Shown here: one piece after another, positions 42,657-57,263 of the stretch
Position numbering within the stretch: the stretch's first letter is position 1
Layout of the letters: each line of letters opens with the position of its first letter
Assembly (NCBI GenBank): GCA_022842595.1
Contig: JALHPF010000005.1
Coordinates: 95,281-159,280, forward strand
DNA: 64,000 bases
Direction: 5' to 3'
DNA from: Rubrivivax sp.
GTDB lineage: Bacteria; Pseudomonadota; Gammaproteobacteria; Burkholderiales; Burkholderiaceae_C
Notes under the pieces: generated by a model
The model's input: the letters and a program-made list of their open reading frames with translations, nothing else
What the model was told of the DNA's origin: nothing
The model's database searches: none
Position numbers and translations under genes: made by a program

Positions 42657-44567
42657 TCAGTTCAACACCCCTGCAAAAAACGCCGACAGCTCCTCGAACC
42701 CGTCCAGCGGCAGCACGTTGGCGGTGTATTGATCCGGGCGGACGACGATCATGCAGCCCTTCTCGCGCTGGATGCCGCGCATGTCGAAGATGTCGCCGGC
42801 GCCCTTGTGGTCGACGCAGAACACCTTCTCGTGGTCCTGCAGGCCCAGCTTGCCGGTCATGGGCTTCAGCAGCGACGGCATCGGCGCGTCGACGAGCTGG
42901 TCGAAGGTCTGCTGGAACACGGCGCGGACGTCGATCACCGCGTCGATGTCTTCGCCCTGTCGGGCATGGCGGACGAGCGGGGACAGCGGGTCGGTCTCCA
43001 GCCAGTGGGCGAGCTGGTGGATGGCCGAGCCGGGGCTGGCGTTGTCGGCGTGGCCGGCGAAGAGGTAGATGCGCCAGCGTGTGTCGGCCTGGGCCACATG
43101 GCCCAGCTGCATCTGCCTGGCGTCCGCCAGCCGCACCACCGGCGCCGAATGGAAGCGGCGGCCGATCGCTTCGCCGCGGGCCAGCGCCTGGTGCGTGCCG
43201 GGCGCGATCAGCGCGGAGGTTTCGTACAGGACCGCGTTGCCACCGGTGAACTCGAGGTTGGCCTTGAACTGCCGGACGATGCGTGGCTCCTCGAAGCCTT
43301 CACGCTCGGCCTGGGTGGTGGGCGCGGACATGACGCGTGACCAGGCGTGGTCGGTCTCGACCAGGCGCCTGGCCTCGGCCAGGCGTTCCCTGGAATAGCT
43401 GCGCAGCAGGCTGGCAGGCGCCCGGCCCTGGAGCACGTGCACCAGCTTCCAGCCCAGGTTGAAGGTGTCCTGCATCGAGACGTTCATGCCCTGGCCGGCC
43501 TTGGGCGAATGGGTGTGGCAGGCGTCGCCCGCGGTGAAGACGCGCGGGTTGCGGTCCGTGCCCTCGGGCACGTCGTCGAACCTGTCGGTGAGGCTGTGGC
43601 CGATGTCGTAGATCGACCACCAGACCACCTCTTTCACGTCGATCGAGTAGGGCCTGAGGATGCGGTTGGCCGCAGCGATCATGTCGTCCTGCGTGAACTT
43701 GCGGCTCGCCGCCTTCTCGCCGTCCTTGAGCTTGTCGAGCTCGACGTACATGCGGAAAACATAGCCGCCCTCGCGCGGCAGGATCAGCACGTTGCCCTCG
43801 CTGGCCGAAGAGATCAGGCACTTCTGGCGCACGTCTGGGAAGTCGGTGTTGGCCAGGATGTCCATCACGCCCCAGGCCTGGTGCGCAGCGTCGCCATGCA
43901 GGGTGCCGCCGATGGCCTTGCGCACGGCAGAGTGGGCGCCGTCGCAACCCACCACGTAGTTCGCGCGCACCGTGCGCGTGGCCCACCAGTTCACGCCGCT
44001 GGCGTCCTTCAGCGTCACCGTCACCGGGTGGTCGTCGGTGCTGGGGTCCACCGCCAGGCCCACGATCTCCCAACCGTAGTCGGGCTCCAGGCGCGACGGC
44101 GAGTTCTTCATCACTTCCAGGAACAGCTCGTGCAGCCGTGCCTGGTTGATCAGGATGTGCGGCATCTCCGAGCTGTCGTCGGCCACGTCCTGCACCCGGC
44201 CGACGCGCTGGATGTGCTGCGGGTTCGCGGGGTCGGGCATCCAGAAGTTGGTCTGGTTGACCCAGCAGGTTTCGCGCTTGACCTTTTCGGCGAAGCCGAA
44301 GGCCTGGAACATCTCCATGGTGCGCGTGTTGATGCCGTCGGCCTTGCCCTTGACGATGTTGCTGGGCATGCGCTCGACGATCATGGTCTCGATGCCGGGA
44401 AACTGCGCCAGCTGCGCGGCCAGGCACAAGCCCGCAGGGCCGGTGCCCGCGATCAGCACGTCCACCTGGTCCGGCAGCGGCTCGTTGATGCCGCGGTTGC
44501 GGCGGTTCGGCGCGGCCTGCTTGACGTCGGGATTGCCGCCGCGGAAGCCGTCTTTGTAGAACTGCAT
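42657..44567 (-). CDS. mobA: FAD-dependent aromatic hydroxylase (3-hydroxybenzoate 4-monooxygenase-like)
   Basis: The 636-residue protein has the three signatures of class A flavin monooxygenases: GTGPAGLCLAAQL, CDGAHSAVRKAIGG and the GD motif TAGDACHTHSPKAGQGMN. A C-terminal thioredoxin-like extension is characteristic of phenol hydroxylase and MobA. Length and start (MQFYKDGFRGGNP) are those of MobA, which makes protocatechuate from 3-hydroxybenzoate with NADPH and oxygen. Other phenolic substrates are possible. It is transcribed divergently from a MarR-type gene, as mobA is from mobR. ATG at 44567 is chosen. Confidence 0.75.
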   Translation of the reverse strand: MQFYKDGFRGGNPDVKQAAPNRRNRGINEPLPDQVDVLIAGTGPAGLCLAAQLAQFPGIETMIVERMPSNIVKGKADGINTRTMEMFQAFGFAEKVKRETCWVNQTNFWMPDPANPQHIQRVGRVQDVADDSSEMPHILINQARLHELFLEVMKNSPSRLEPDYGWEIVGLAVDPSTDDHPVTVTLKDASGVNWWATRTVRANYVVGCDGAHSAVRKAIGGTLHGDAAHQAWGVMDILANTDFPDVRQKCLISSASEGNVLILPREGGYVFRMYVELDKLKDGEKAASRKFTQDDMIAAANRILRPYSIDVKEVVWWSIYDIGHSLTDRFDDVPEGTDRNPRVFTAGDACHTHSPKAGQGMNVSMQDTFNLGWKLVHVLQGRAPASLLRSYSRERLAEARRLVETDHAWSRVMSAPTTQAEREGFEEPRIVRQFKANLEFTGGNAVLYETSALIAPGTHQALARGEAIGRRFHSAPVVRLADARQMQLGHVAQADTRWRIYLFAGHADNASPGSAIHQLAHWLETDPLSPLVRHARQGEDIDAVIDVRAVFQQTFDQLVDAPMPSLLKPMTGKLGLQDHEKVFCVDHKGAGDIFDMRGIQREKGCMIVVRPDQYTANVLPLDGFEELSAFFAGVLN

Positions 44568-44617
44568 GGCGGGTCTCCCGGGTTGAAGTGCTGCCAGAGC
44601 CATGGGTGTGCGAACAA

Positions 44618-44668
44618 ATGATATTGATACTTACTATTGCCTGTCAATACAGTACGTATACTTATCAA
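44618..44668. promoter_or_regulatory. Divergent promoter/operator of the hydroxylase and MarR genes
   Basis: On the minus strand, TTGACA (44642-44647) and TATCAT (44618-44623) are separated by 18 bases and fit a sigma-70 promoter for the hydroxylase. Inverted arms TTGATA (44624-44629) and TATCAA (44663-44668) overlap it and are a plausible MarR site. The strip is strikingly AT-rich. Confidence 0.55.
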
Positions 44669-44707
44669 ACGACGACCTGGGCGTCGATCTGGAAGCGGAG
44701 CGCGACG

Positions 44708-45127
44708 ATGGACTCACTCGACATGGCCGGGCACCTGATCCGCCGGCTGCACCAGCAGTCGACGCTGGTGTTCGCCCAGCGTACGCAGGCCGCGGGCCAT
44801 GACCTGACGCCGATCCAGTTCGCGGCGCTCGACGCCATCCACCACCAGCCGGGCACGGACCAGGCGCGGGTCGCGGAAATGATTGCCTGCGACCGCGCCA
44901 CCATCGGCGGCGTCATCGAACGGCTGGAGCAGAAGGGGTGGGTTCGCCGGGTCGTGAGCGAGCGCGACCGCCGGGCACGCGAACTGTCGCTGACGCCTGA
45001 AGGGCAGCGCATCTTCAAGGCGCTGGTGCCGGTGGTGCGGGGTCTGCAGGGCGAGATCCTGCTGGCCCTGAGCGAGGCCGACCGCGCGCGCTTCCTCAGG
45101 CTCGCGCGTCAGGCCGTGGGGCAATAG
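44708..45127 (+). CDS. MarR-family transcriptional regulator (MobR-like)
   Basis: The 139-residue protein has a MarR winged helix: LTPIQFAALDAIHHQPGTDQ, VAEMIACDRATIGGVIERLE (recognition helix) and the RRVVSERDRRAREL wing. ATG at 44708 gives normal length; the frame upstream lies in the promoter strip. It probably represses the divergent hydroxylase gene until an aromatic ligand binds, by analogy with MobR. Confidence 0.85.
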   Translation: MDSLDMAGHLIRRLHQQSTLVFAQRTQAAGHDLTPIQFAALDAIHHQPGTDQARVAEMIACDRATIGGVIERLEQKGWVRRVVSERDRRARELSLTPEGQRIFKALVPVVRGLQGEILLALSEADRARFLRLARQAVGQ

Positions 45128-45173
45128 CCAAGGGCGGCTGCTTTCGCCGGGGACCGCGGACGACCTCGCCGCG

Positions 45174-45653
45174 CTAGAGCCCGGCCGCTGCCTTCGCGCG
45201 GATCTTCGCGTTGATGTACGCGCCATGCGGCACGTGCAGCAGGTCGGCCACCCGCCACAGCACATGCTGTTCGTGCGCGGCCAGTTCGCCGTCGGCATAG
45301 GCCACGTCCCACATCGCCTCGACCACGCGCACCTTCTCCTCGAAGTTCAGCCGGTCGTTCAGGGCCGAGGTGAAGGCGTGGAAGTCGGTGGCGCCATGGG
45401 CCGTGGTCTCGGCCAGCTCCAGCAGGCGCGCGAGCTCGTCGTCGGCCAGGTCGAACTTGCGTTTCAGCGCGCCCAGTACCGAAGCACGTTCGGCCGCGCC
45501 CAGCGTGGTGTCGGCGCGCATCACTTCCACCAGCAGCACGGCGGTGGCCAGCTGCAGGCGGTGGTCGGGGCTCATGGTGCCCAGCGGCGAAGCCAGGGCC
45601 GCGCCTTGCGGCGGCAGCAGGCTGTCGAACAGGTCTTTCAGGGTGCGCAGCAT
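45174..45653 (-). CDS. TerB-like (DUF533-type) protein
   Basis: The 159-residue helical protein has a TerB-like all-alpha domain with acidic metal-binding stretches: VEVMRADTTLGAAERASVL, LADDELARLLELAE and MWDVAYADGELAAHEQHVLW. Family members bind divalent cations, and links to tellurite resistance are weak outside ter operons. ATG at 45653 overlaps the end of the M20 peptidase gene by 16 bases, so it is the last gene of a three-gene unit. Confidence 0.8.
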   Translation of the reverse strand: MLRTLKDLFDSLLPPQGAALASPLGTMSPDHRLQLATAVLLVEVMRADTTLGAAERASVLGALKRKFDLADDELARLLELAETTAHGATDFHAFTSALNDRLNFEEKVRVVEAMWDVAYADGELAAHEQHVLWRVADLLHVPHGAYINAKIRAKAAAGL

Positions 45654-47047
45654 GGTGGGTTCGTGGTGGTGTCGCCCAGGTCCCAGAAGAGGCCGGCCAT
45701 GATCTGCAGCGCCTCGCGCGCCACAGGGGCCAGCAGATGTTCGTCGGGGGCGTGCTGGCTGCAGCCGGCGTAACTGTGCGGCACCCAGACGGTGGGCAGG
45801 CCCAGGATGTCGGCAAACACTTCGTTGGGCAGGCTGCCGCCCAGGTTGGGCAGCAGAACGGGGGCGCTGCCGGTGCTGCGCTCGATCGAGGCCAGGCACC
45901 AGCGTACCCAGGGGTGGCCGGGGTCCAGGCGGGTGGCAGGCATCACCTCGCCGGGTGTCACCTGCACGCCGTCGATGCCATGCGCTGCCAGGTGGGCACG
46001 CACATGCTCGGCCAGGTGGGCGATGTCGGTACCGGGCACGAAGCGCATGTGCATGTGCGCTTGCGCCGCGGGCGGGATGGCGTTGACCGGGAAATCGGGG
46101 TTGCCGGTGCGCATGGCCAGCACTTCCAGCGTGTTCCAGGCGATCACGCGTTCGGCCGGGCTCAGCCCGGGTTCGCCCCAGTCGGCGTCGACCTTCGGGT
46201 CGCCGGCGTCGCCGCCGAACTGCAGGCCTGCGAGGGCCACGCGCACGTTCGCCGGCACCGGCGGCGGGCGCAGGCCGGGCACCTGGATGACGCCGCGGGC
46301 GTCCACCAGGCAGGCAATGGCATGCGCCAGCACCGTGCCCGGGTTGCGCAGCAGCCCGCCCCAGTTGCCGCTGTGGTGCGCGCCCTCGCGCAGGTTCAAG
46401 GACAGCGTGAAGTTGGCCACCCCGCGCGAGCCCAGGAAGACGGTGGGCCGGTCGCTGCGGTAGCGTGGGCCGTCGCTGGCGATCAGCACGTCGGCGGCAA
46501 GTTCGTCGCGCTGCGCGGCGCAGAAGGCGGCCAGACCGGGCGAGCCGGTTTCTTCCGACATCTCGAACAGCCAGGTGATGTTGAAGCCCAGCCCGCGCCC
46601 TTCGGCCCGGCGCACCGCCAGCACCTGCGCGAGTGCGGCGATGTTGATGCTGTGCTGGCCCTTGTTGTCGGCGGTGCCGCGGCCATACAGGCGCGGGCCA
46701 TCGGCGGCCAGCCGCCAGGGGCCCTGGCCGCGGGTCCACGACTTGTCCTGCCCGCGCACCACGTCGCCGTGGCCGTACATCAGCACCGTGGGCAGGGCAG
46801 CCGCTTCGATGCGGCGGGCGATGAGCAGCGGCCCGCCCCCGGGCACCGGGTTGGCGTGCGTCTGGCAGGCGAAGCCCAGCGCGGCCAGCGTGGGTGTCAG
46901 CTCGTCGACCAGGTAGGCCAGCAGCGCGGGGGCAGCGGCCGGGTTTTGGCTTTCGGTGGGCATGGCGACGCGGCGGGCCAGGTCTTGCGCGAAGCTGCCG
47001 CTGTCCAGGTGTGCCGCCGCGGCGGCCAGCACGGCCTGCCGGGTCAT
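45638..47047 (-). CDS. M20-family metallopeptidase (dipeptidase-like)
   Basis: The 469-residue protein has the M20 layout: MYGHGDVV with the zinc His-x-Asp, YGRGTADNKGQ, EMSEETGSPG with the catalytic Glu, and a C-terminal ligand region HSYAGCSQHAPDE. A lid domain lies in the middle. It probably hydrolyses dipeptides or N-acyl amino acids in the cytoplasm. ATG at 47047 overlaps the stop of the upstream monooxygenase-like gene (ATGA). Confidence 0.85.
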   Translation of the reverse strand: MTRQAVLAAAAAHLDSGSFAQDLARRVAMPTESQNPAAAPALLAYLVDELTPTLAALGFACQTHANPVPGGGPLLIARRIEAAALPTVLMYGHGDVVRGQDKSWTRGQGPWRLAADGPRLYGRGTADNKGQHSINIAALAQVLAVRRAEGRGLGFNITWLFEMSEETGSPGLAAFCAAQRDELAADVLIASDGPRYRSDRPTVFLGSRGVANFTLSLNLREGAHHSGNWGGLLRNPGTVLAHAIACLVDARGVIQVPGLRPPPVPANVRVALAGLQFGGDAGDPKVDADWGEPGLSPAERVIAWNTLEVLAMRTGNPDFPVNAIPPAAQAHMHMRFVPGTDIAHLAEHVRAHLAAHGIDGVQVTPGEVMPATRLDPGHPWVRWCLASIERSTGSAPVLLPNLGGSLPNEVFADILGLPTVWVPHSYAGCSQHAPDEHLLAPVAREALQIMAGLFWDLGDTTTNPPCCAP

Positions 47048-47346
47048 CAGGGCTTGCTCACCAGTTCGAAATGCTCCACCGCCGGGGGCGCGGCGAAGAA
47101 GGGGCCGACGATGGCCCGCCACTCGGCGAACAGCGGGCCGCCGCGGAAAGCCACGGTGTGGTCTTCCAGCGTCGCCCAGAAGATCTGCAGCACGTAGCGC
47201 TCGGGGCTTTCGATGCCGCGGTTGACCTTGGCGCCATGGAAGCCCCGGGCCCGGCTGATGACGCTGGCGATGCCACGCTGGATGGCTTCTTCGAAAGCGG
47301 CCTGCTGGCCGGGCTGGATGCGGATGTCGGCGAGTTCGAGGATCAT
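47047..47346 (-). CDS. Antibiotic biosynthesis monooxygenase (ABM)-like small protein
   Basis: The 99-residue protein has a single ferredoxin-like fold (ILELADIRIQPGQQAAFEEA, then SPERYVLQIFWATLEDHTV) that fits ABM/Dabb-type dimeric barrels. These may oxidise small aromatics or act without cofactors. It heads the unit with the M20 peptidase and TerB-like gene; the last bases are shared with the peptidase start. Confidence 0.75.
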   Translation of the reverse strand: MILELADIRIQPGQQAAFEEAIQRGIASVISRARGFHGAKVNRGIESPERYVLQIFWATLEDHTVAFRGGPLFAEWRAIVGPFFAAPPAVEHFELVSKP

Positions 47347-47416
47347 GGCGGCATGGCAGGGGCGTTCGGGGCACCTAGTCTAGGCTGCACCCGGCGCCGC
47401 CGTGCAGCGCCTGCGT

Positions 47417-50335
<2,919 letters not shown>

Positions 50336-50531
50336 GGTGGCGGTTTTGCACAGGCAAACCGCGGACTATAGCGACCGCCCCCCAAATGGGTAGCCCCCTG
50401 CTGCTGGCGAAAGGGCGGGTCTCGGTGTGCGAGCCTTCGTGGCCACGGGCCACGGGCCTGGTACCCAGGTGTGGAATGGCGCGGGGCAAGCGGAATGGGG
50501 ACGATCGCGTTGCGTCCGACGAGTGCGTGAC

Positions 50532-52496
<1,965 letters not shown>

Positions 52497-52656
52497 GATG
52501 GCCGGGATCGTAAGCCAGCGCCTGCCTCCTTGGCCCGGCCTTCGACCCCACGGCCGGGTGCCGACCTTCGAGGCAACCTGTCGGCGGGTGTCGACGGCAG
52601 GGGCCAGGGGTCGATAATCTCGCCATCCCACTCTTCAGCCCGTCGGAGCAGCCCCC

Positions 52657-53163
52657 ATGGCCTCAGTCAACAAAGTCATCCTCGTCGGCAACTGCGGCCG
52701 CGACCCCGAAGTGCGCTACGCGCCCAGCGGCTCGGCGATTGCCACCGTCAGCATCGCGACATCCAGCAAGCGCAAGGACAAGGCTTCTGGCGAGATGATC
52801 GAGGACACCCAGTGGCACCGCGTCACCTTCTACGACCGCCTGGCCGAGATTGCCGGTGAATACCTGAAGAAGGGCCGCTCGGTCTACATCGAGGGCCGGC
52901 TGAAATACGGCAAGTACACCGACAAGGACGGCGTCGAGCGCAACACCACCGACATCGTTGCCAATGAGATGCAGCTGCTGGGTGGCCGCGAAGGCGGCGG
53001 CATGGGCGGCGGTGGTGGTGGCGACGACGGCTATTCCCAGGCCCCGGCCCCGCGCAGCGCCCCCCCGGCCCGCAGCGCCCCAGCCAGCCGCCCGGCCCCC
53101 GCACCCGCCGCATCGAAGCCGGCTTCGGGCTTCGATGACATGGACGACGACATTCCGTTCTAA
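52657..53163 (+). CDS. ssb: Single-stranded DNA-binding protein
   Basis: The 168-residue protein has an N-terminal OB fold ([44 protein letters not shown]). A glycine/proline linker and the acidic tip DDDIPF recruit repair partners. ATG at 52657 is supported by the canonical start MASVNKVI. The palindromic element begins 45 bases after its stop. Confidence 0.97.
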   Translation: MASVNKVILVGNCGRDPEVRYAPSGSAIATVSIATSSKRKDKASGEMIEDTQWHRVTFYDRLAEIAGEYLKKGRSVYIEGRLKYGKYTDKDGVERNTTDIVANEMQLLGGREGGGMGGGGGGDDGYSQAPAPRSAPPARSAPASRPAPAPAASKPASGFDDMDDDIPF

Positions 53164-53208
53164 CCGGCATCAGAGCCGTTCTAGCCAGTCCTGCTCCAAG
53201 GTCGGCTT

Positions 53209-53548
53209 GCGGCAGGTTGCGGTCGTTCACTTCTTGCGTGCATGGTCCCTTGGGCTGGGCGAGCCGGGTGGCCCCTTCCGCTCATGTCCCCCGCCGCCGG
53301 CCCTGGCGGGCCGGCGGCTCCTCCTTTACTTCGCTCCAGGGGCCACCCGACTCACCCAGCCCAGACAACGTGTCGGCGCGCGACGGAAGAGCGCCAAACA
53401 CGCTGTTTGCAAAGGTGGGCTGGGGCTGGCTGTGGCGCGCAAGGGACGCGCCGAGGATAAGCGCCACAGCCAGCCCCAGCCCGCCTTTGCAGGGGACCAA
53501 GCAGGCACACGAACAAGCACGAAAGCAAACGTCCGCAACCTGCCGCCC
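53209..53548. repeat. Palindromic element with terminal inverted repeats and three large hairpins
   Basis: Perfect 14-base terminal repeats lie at 53209-53222 and 53535-53548 (GCGGCAGGTTGCGG and its complement). Inside are a 25-base pair of arms at 53252-53276/53338-53362 (23 matches), a 10-base hairpin at 53294-53303/53308-53317 nested within it, and a 30-base pair at 53409-53438/53461-53490 with one mismatch. A small CAAACA/TGTTTG stem lies at 53395-53409. No credible gene is inside. It could be a MITE-like element or a structured RNA. Confidence 0.85.
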
Positions 53549-53556
53549 GCAGCCCC

Positions 53557-54345
53557 TCAGAGCTGGAAGTCGTAATCTATGATCAACGGTGCGTGGTCGC
53601 TGAAACGCTGAGCCAGGTAGATCACTTCCCGTTTGGCGGTGGCCGCCAGTGCCGGTGTCGCCAGCTGGTAGTCGATGCGCCAGCCCACGTTTTTCGCCCA
53701 GGCTTGGCCGCGGCTGCTCCACCAGGTGTACTGGTCGGGGTTCGGGTTCAGGGTGCGGAAGACGTCGACGAGGCCACCTTCGGTCAGCAGCTTCGTCATC
53801 CAGGCGCGCTCTTCGGGTGTGAAGCCGCTGTTCTTCTGGTTGCTGCGCCAGTTTTTCAGGTCGATGGCCTGGTGGGCGATGTTGATGTCGCCCATGAGAA
53901 CGAATTCACGTTCGGCCCGCAGCCGTTGCAGGTGTTGATAGACGCTGGCCAGGAAGCGGAATTTCGCCAGTTGGCGCTCTTCGCTGCTGCTGCCGCTGGG
54001 AAAGTAGGCGCTGATCAGGCTGAGTTTGCGCGCCGGCGTGTCGAATCGCACTTCGATCCAGCGGCCTTCAGTGTCGAATTCACCACCGTCGAAGCCGCGG
54101 ATCACGTCGCTGGGCTCGCGCCCGGTATACAGGCCGACACCCGAGTAGCCCTTCTTGTCGGCGAGGTGGAAAAAGCCCGGCATGCCGGCCAGCGTTTCAT
54201 GCCCGCCGGACAGCTGATCGGCCTGGGCCTTGACTTCCTGCACGCCGATACAATCGGCGCCTGTGGTTTCTGCCCATTGCGGGAAGCCTTTCACCGCCGC
54301 GGACCGGATACCGTTCAGATTGATCGTGAGCAGCCGAAAACCCAA
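53557..54345 (-). CDS. xthA: Exodeoxyribonuclease III
   Basis: The 262-residue protein shows the ExoIII/APE fold: [20 protein letters not shown] with the metal Glu, [37 protein letters not shown] and [11 protein letters not shown]. It acts on abasic sites and 3' blocks in base excision repair. TTG at 54345 is preferred because AAGGAA lies just upstream and the conserved domain begins four codons later. It starts only 38 bases from the divergent pyrE start. Confidence 0.9.
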   Translation of the reverse strand: MGFRLLTINLNGIRSAAVKGFPQWAETTGADCIGVQEVKAQADQLSGGHETLAGMPGFFHLADKKGYSGVGLYTGREPSDVIRGFDGGEFDTEGRWIEVRFDTPARKLSLISAYFPSGSSSEERQLAKFRFLASVYQHLQRLRAEREFVLMGDINIAHQAIDLKNWRSNQKNSGFTPEERAWMTKLLTEGGLVDVFRTLNPNPDQYTWWSSRGQAWAKNVGWRIDYQLATPALAATAKREVIYLAQRFSDHAPLIIDYDFQL

Positions 54346-54383
54346 GTCTGTTCCTTCAAGACTGCAATCCTGGCAAGCCTGGC

Positions 54384-55082
54384 ATGACAAGCCCTACCGA
54401 CACCCATCTCGCTGCTGACTTCGTGCGTTTCGCCGTGTCAGCGGGCGTGCTGCGTTTTGGTGAATTCAAGACCAAGGCGGGGCGGTTGTCGCCCTACTTC
54501 TTCAACGCCGGCCTGTTCGACGACGGGGCCAAGCTCTCTCGGCTGTGCGAATTTTATGCGCACCGCCTGCTGGCGCATGCCAGCACCATCCCCCAGGGCC
54601 AGGGGTTGGGCTTCGACATGCTGTTCGGCCCGGCCTACAAGGGCATCACGCTGGCTGCCGGCTTGGCCATCGAACTGGCCCGGCTGGGCCATAACCTGCC
54701 GTTTGCCTACAACCGCAAGGAAGCCAAGGACCACGGCGAAGGCGGCACCCTGGTCGGTGCGCCGGTGCGTGGGCGGGTGCTGATCGTCGACGACGTCATC
54801 TCGGCCGGCACCTCGGTGCGTGAGTCGATCACGATGATCCGCGCTGCCGGCGGCGAACCCGCCGGGGTGGCCATCGCACTCGACCGCCAGGAACGCGCCA
54901 CCCACGAAGGCCAGGACGCGCCCTGGAGCGCCGTGCAGTACGTGCAGCGTGAATTCGGCCTGCCCGTGGTCGCCGTGGCCACCCTGGCCGACCTGATGGC
55001 CGTGCTGCAGGGCAGCGACGACCCGGCGTTGCAGGCCCACGCCCAGCCCGTGCTGGCCTACCGCACCCGCTACGGAGTCTGA
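54384..55082 (+). CDS. pyrE: Orotate phosphoribosyltransferase
   Basis: The 232-residue protein has [16 protein letters not shown], the catalytic loop [13 protein letters not shown] and the PRPP-binding motif [13 protein letters not shown]. It joins orotate and PRPP to make OMP in pyrimidine synthesis. ATG at 54384 is the standard start. The DUF4124 gene starts directly after its stop. Confidence 0.95.
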   Translation: MTSPTDTHLAADFVRFAVSAGVLRFGEFKTKAGRLSPYFFNAGLFDDGAKLSRLCEFYAHRLLAHASTIPQGQGLGFDMLFGPAYKGITLAAGLAIELARLGHNLPFAYNRKEAKDHGEGGTLVGAPVRGRVLIVDDVISAGTSVRESITMIRAAGGEPAGVAIALDRQERATHEGQDAPWSAVQYVQREFGLPVVAVATLADLMAVLQGSDDPALQAHAQPVLAYRTRYGV

Positions 55083-55790
55083 ATGCGGCTGGCTGTCCTT
55101 GCGGTTCTCTGGTTCGGCCTGGCTGGCGCCGCCTTCGCTCAAGCCACGGGCAAGGCGCCTGCGGGCATCTACACCTGCGTCGACGCGCAGGGCAAGCGCC
55201 ACACCGCCGACCGGCCGATCCGCGAATGCCTGGCGCGCGAGCAGCAGGTGCTGAACAAGGACGGTTCGATCAAGTTCGTGCTGCCGCCGTCGCTGACCGC
55301 CGAAGAGCGCATCGACCGCGAGGCCCGTGAACGCCGCCTGGCCGAGCAGCGCATCGCCATCGCCGACGCCGGCCGGCGCGACCGCAACCTGCTGGCCCGC
55401 TACCCCGACGAAGCGGCGCACCAGCGCGCCCGCGAGGCTGCCCTGGACAATGTGCGTCTGGCCATCAAGGCCAGTGAATTGCGCTTGCGGGAACTGGCCC
55501 TCGAACGCAAGCCGCTGCTCAACGAGGCCGAGTTCTATGAAGGCCGACAGTTGCCACCCAAGCTGCGGCAGTCGCTCGAAACGAACGAAGCCGCTGCCGA
55601 CGCGCAGCGCACGGCCAGTGCCAACCAGGAAGCCGAACTCGGCCGTGTGAACCGCCTGTTCGACGCTGAACTGGGCCGTCTGCGCCGCCTGTGGGCCGGC
55701 GTTGCGCCGGGCAGCCTGGGGCCGCTGACGGTGCCGCAGTCGCCGCAGGGTGCGCTGGCAGCGCAGCCGGCGCCGACCAGCACCCGTTAG
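55083..55790 (+). CDS. Exported DUF4124-domain protein with coiled coil
   Basis: The 235-residue protein has a signal peptide (LAVLWFGLAGAAFAQA), a DUF4124 segment (GIYTCVDAQGKRHTADRP, REC) and a long charged helix rich in Arg/Glu/Ala. DUF4124 proteins are common envelope proteins in this order with unknown roles. The gene follows pyrE with no gap and ends one base before the convergent gatB stop. Confidence 0.85.
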   Translation: MRLAVLAVLWFGLAGAAFAQATGKAPAGIYTCVDAQGKRHTADRPIRECLAREQQVLNKDGSIKFVLPPSLTAEERIDREARERRLAEQRIAIADAGRRDRNLLARYPDEAAHQRAREAALDNVRLAIKASELRLRELALERKPLLNEAEFYEGRQLPPKLRQSLETNEAAADAQRTASANQEAELGRVNRLFDAELGRLRRLWAGVAPGSLGPLTVPQSPQGALAAQPAPTSTR

Positions 55791-55791
55791 C

Positions 55792-57255
55792 TCAGGACAG
55801 CGCGCGCTTCAGCAGTTCGCTGGCCTGGCCCGGGTTGGCCTTGCCCTTGCTGGCCTTCATCACCTGGCCCACCAGTGCGTTGAAGGCCTTGTCCTTGCCG
55901 GCGCGGTATTCCTCCACCGACTTGGGGTTGGCGGCGATCACTTCGTCGACGATGGCCTGCAGCGCGCTGCTGTCGTTCATCTGCTTCAGGCCCTTGGCAT
56001 CGATCAGGGCGTCGACGTCCTGGCCCTGATCTTCGGATTGTCCGGCCCAGAGCGCGTCGAAGACCTGGCGAGCGCCGTTGTGCGAGACCGTGCCGTCGGC
56101 CACACGGCCGATCAGTGCCGCCAGCACCGGTGCGGGTACCGGCACCGCCGTGATGTCCAGTGCCGCTGAATTCAGGCGCTTGCTCACCTCACCCATCAGC
56201 CAGTTGGCGGCCAGCTTGGGTTGCCGGCAGGCGTCGCGCACGGCTTCGTAGTAGCGCGCGAAGGGCAGGCTCTGCGTCATCAGGTGGGCATCGTCGGCGG
56301 GCAGGCCGTCCTGCTGCTGGAAGCGCGCGGCCATGGCCGCTGGTAGTTCGGGCATCGTGGCGCGTACGCGCTCCACCCATTCCGGCGCAATCACCAGCGG
56401 CGGCAGGTCGGGGTCGGGGAAGTAGCGGTAGTCGTGCGCATCTTCCTTGCTGCGCATGGCCCGGGTCTCGCCCGTGTCGGGGTTGAAGAGCACGGTGGCC
56501 TGCTCGATGGCCAGACCGTCCTCGATGCGGTCGATCTGCCACTGCACTTCGAAGTCGACGGCCTGCTGCAGGAAGCGGAAGCTGTTCAGGTTCTTGATCT
56601 CGCGCCGCGTGCCATAGGGCGCGCCGGGCTTGCGCACGCTGACGTTGGCGTCGCAGCGGAAGCTGCCTTCCTGCATGTTGCCGTCGCAAATGCCCAGCCA
56701 GACCACCAGCGCGTGCAGCGCCTTGGCGTATTCCACGGCCTCGGCGCTGCTGCGCATGTCGGGCTCGCTGACGATTTCCAGCAGCGGCGTGCCGGCGCGG
56801 TTCAGGTCGATGCCGGTCTGGCCGGCAAAGTCCTCGTGCAGGCTCTTGCCTGCGTCTTCTTCCAGGTGGGCGCGCGTCAGCCGCACCGAACGCGCCTGCC
56901 CGTCCAGCACGAAGTCGACATGCCCGCCCTGCACCACCGGCGTCTCGTACTGGCTGATCTGGTAGCCCTTGGGCAGGTCGGGGTAGAAGTAGTTCTTGCG
57001 CGCGAAGATCGACGTCAGCGCGACCTTTGCGCCCACGGCCAGGCCCAGGCGAATGGCGCGTTCGACGGCGCCGCGGTTCATCACTGGCAGGGTGCCTGGC
57101 AGCGCCAGGTCGACGGCGCAGGCCTGGGTGTTGGGGGCAGCGCCGAAGGCGGTGGAGGCGCCGCTGAAGATCTTGCTGGCGGTCGACAGCTGGGCGTGGG
57201 TTTCCAGGCCGATGACGACTTCGAAACCGCGAATCAGGGGGGCAGGGGTGGGCAT
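55792..57255 (-). CDS. gatB: Asp-tRNA(Asn)/Glu-tRNA(Gln) amidotransferase subunit B
   Basis: The 487-residue protein has the GatB kinase-like domain ([51 protein letters not shown]). A C-terminal YqeY-like helical domain follows ([20 protein letters not shown]). It phosphorylates Glu/Asp on misacylated tRNA for transamidation. ATG at 57255 is clear; it lies 8 bases after the gatA stop. Confidence 0.96.
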   Translation of the reverse strand: MPTPAPLIRGFEVVIGLETHAQLSTASKIFSGASTAFGAAPNTQACAVDLALPGTLPVMNRGAVERAIRLGLAVGAKVALTSIFARKNYFYPDLPKGYQISQYETPVVQGGHVDFVLDGQARSVRLTRAHLEEDAGKSLHEDFAGQTGIDLNRAGTPLLEIVSEPDMRSSAEAVEYAKALHALVVWLGICDGNMQEGSFRCDANVSVRKPGAPYGTRREIKNLNSFRFLQQAVDFEVQWQIDRIEDGLAIEQATVLFNPDTGETRAMRSKEDAHDYRYFPDPDLPPLVIAPEWVERVRATMPELPAAMAARFQQQDGLPADDAHLMTQSLPFARYYEAVRDACRQPKLAANWLMGEVSKRLNSAALDITAVPVPAPVLAALIGRVADGTVSHNGARQVFDALWAGQSEDQGQDVDALIDAKGLKQMNDSSALQAIVDEVIAANPKSVEEYRAGKDKAFNALVGQVMKASKGKANPGQASELLKRALS

Positions 57256-57263
57256 GGGCGTGT

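Noticed and set aside
53217..53582. Short frames inside the palindromic element (121 and 146 residues)
   Set aside because: Arginine-, proline- and serine-rich, and created by GC-rich inverted repeats. No ribosome site or conserved motif.
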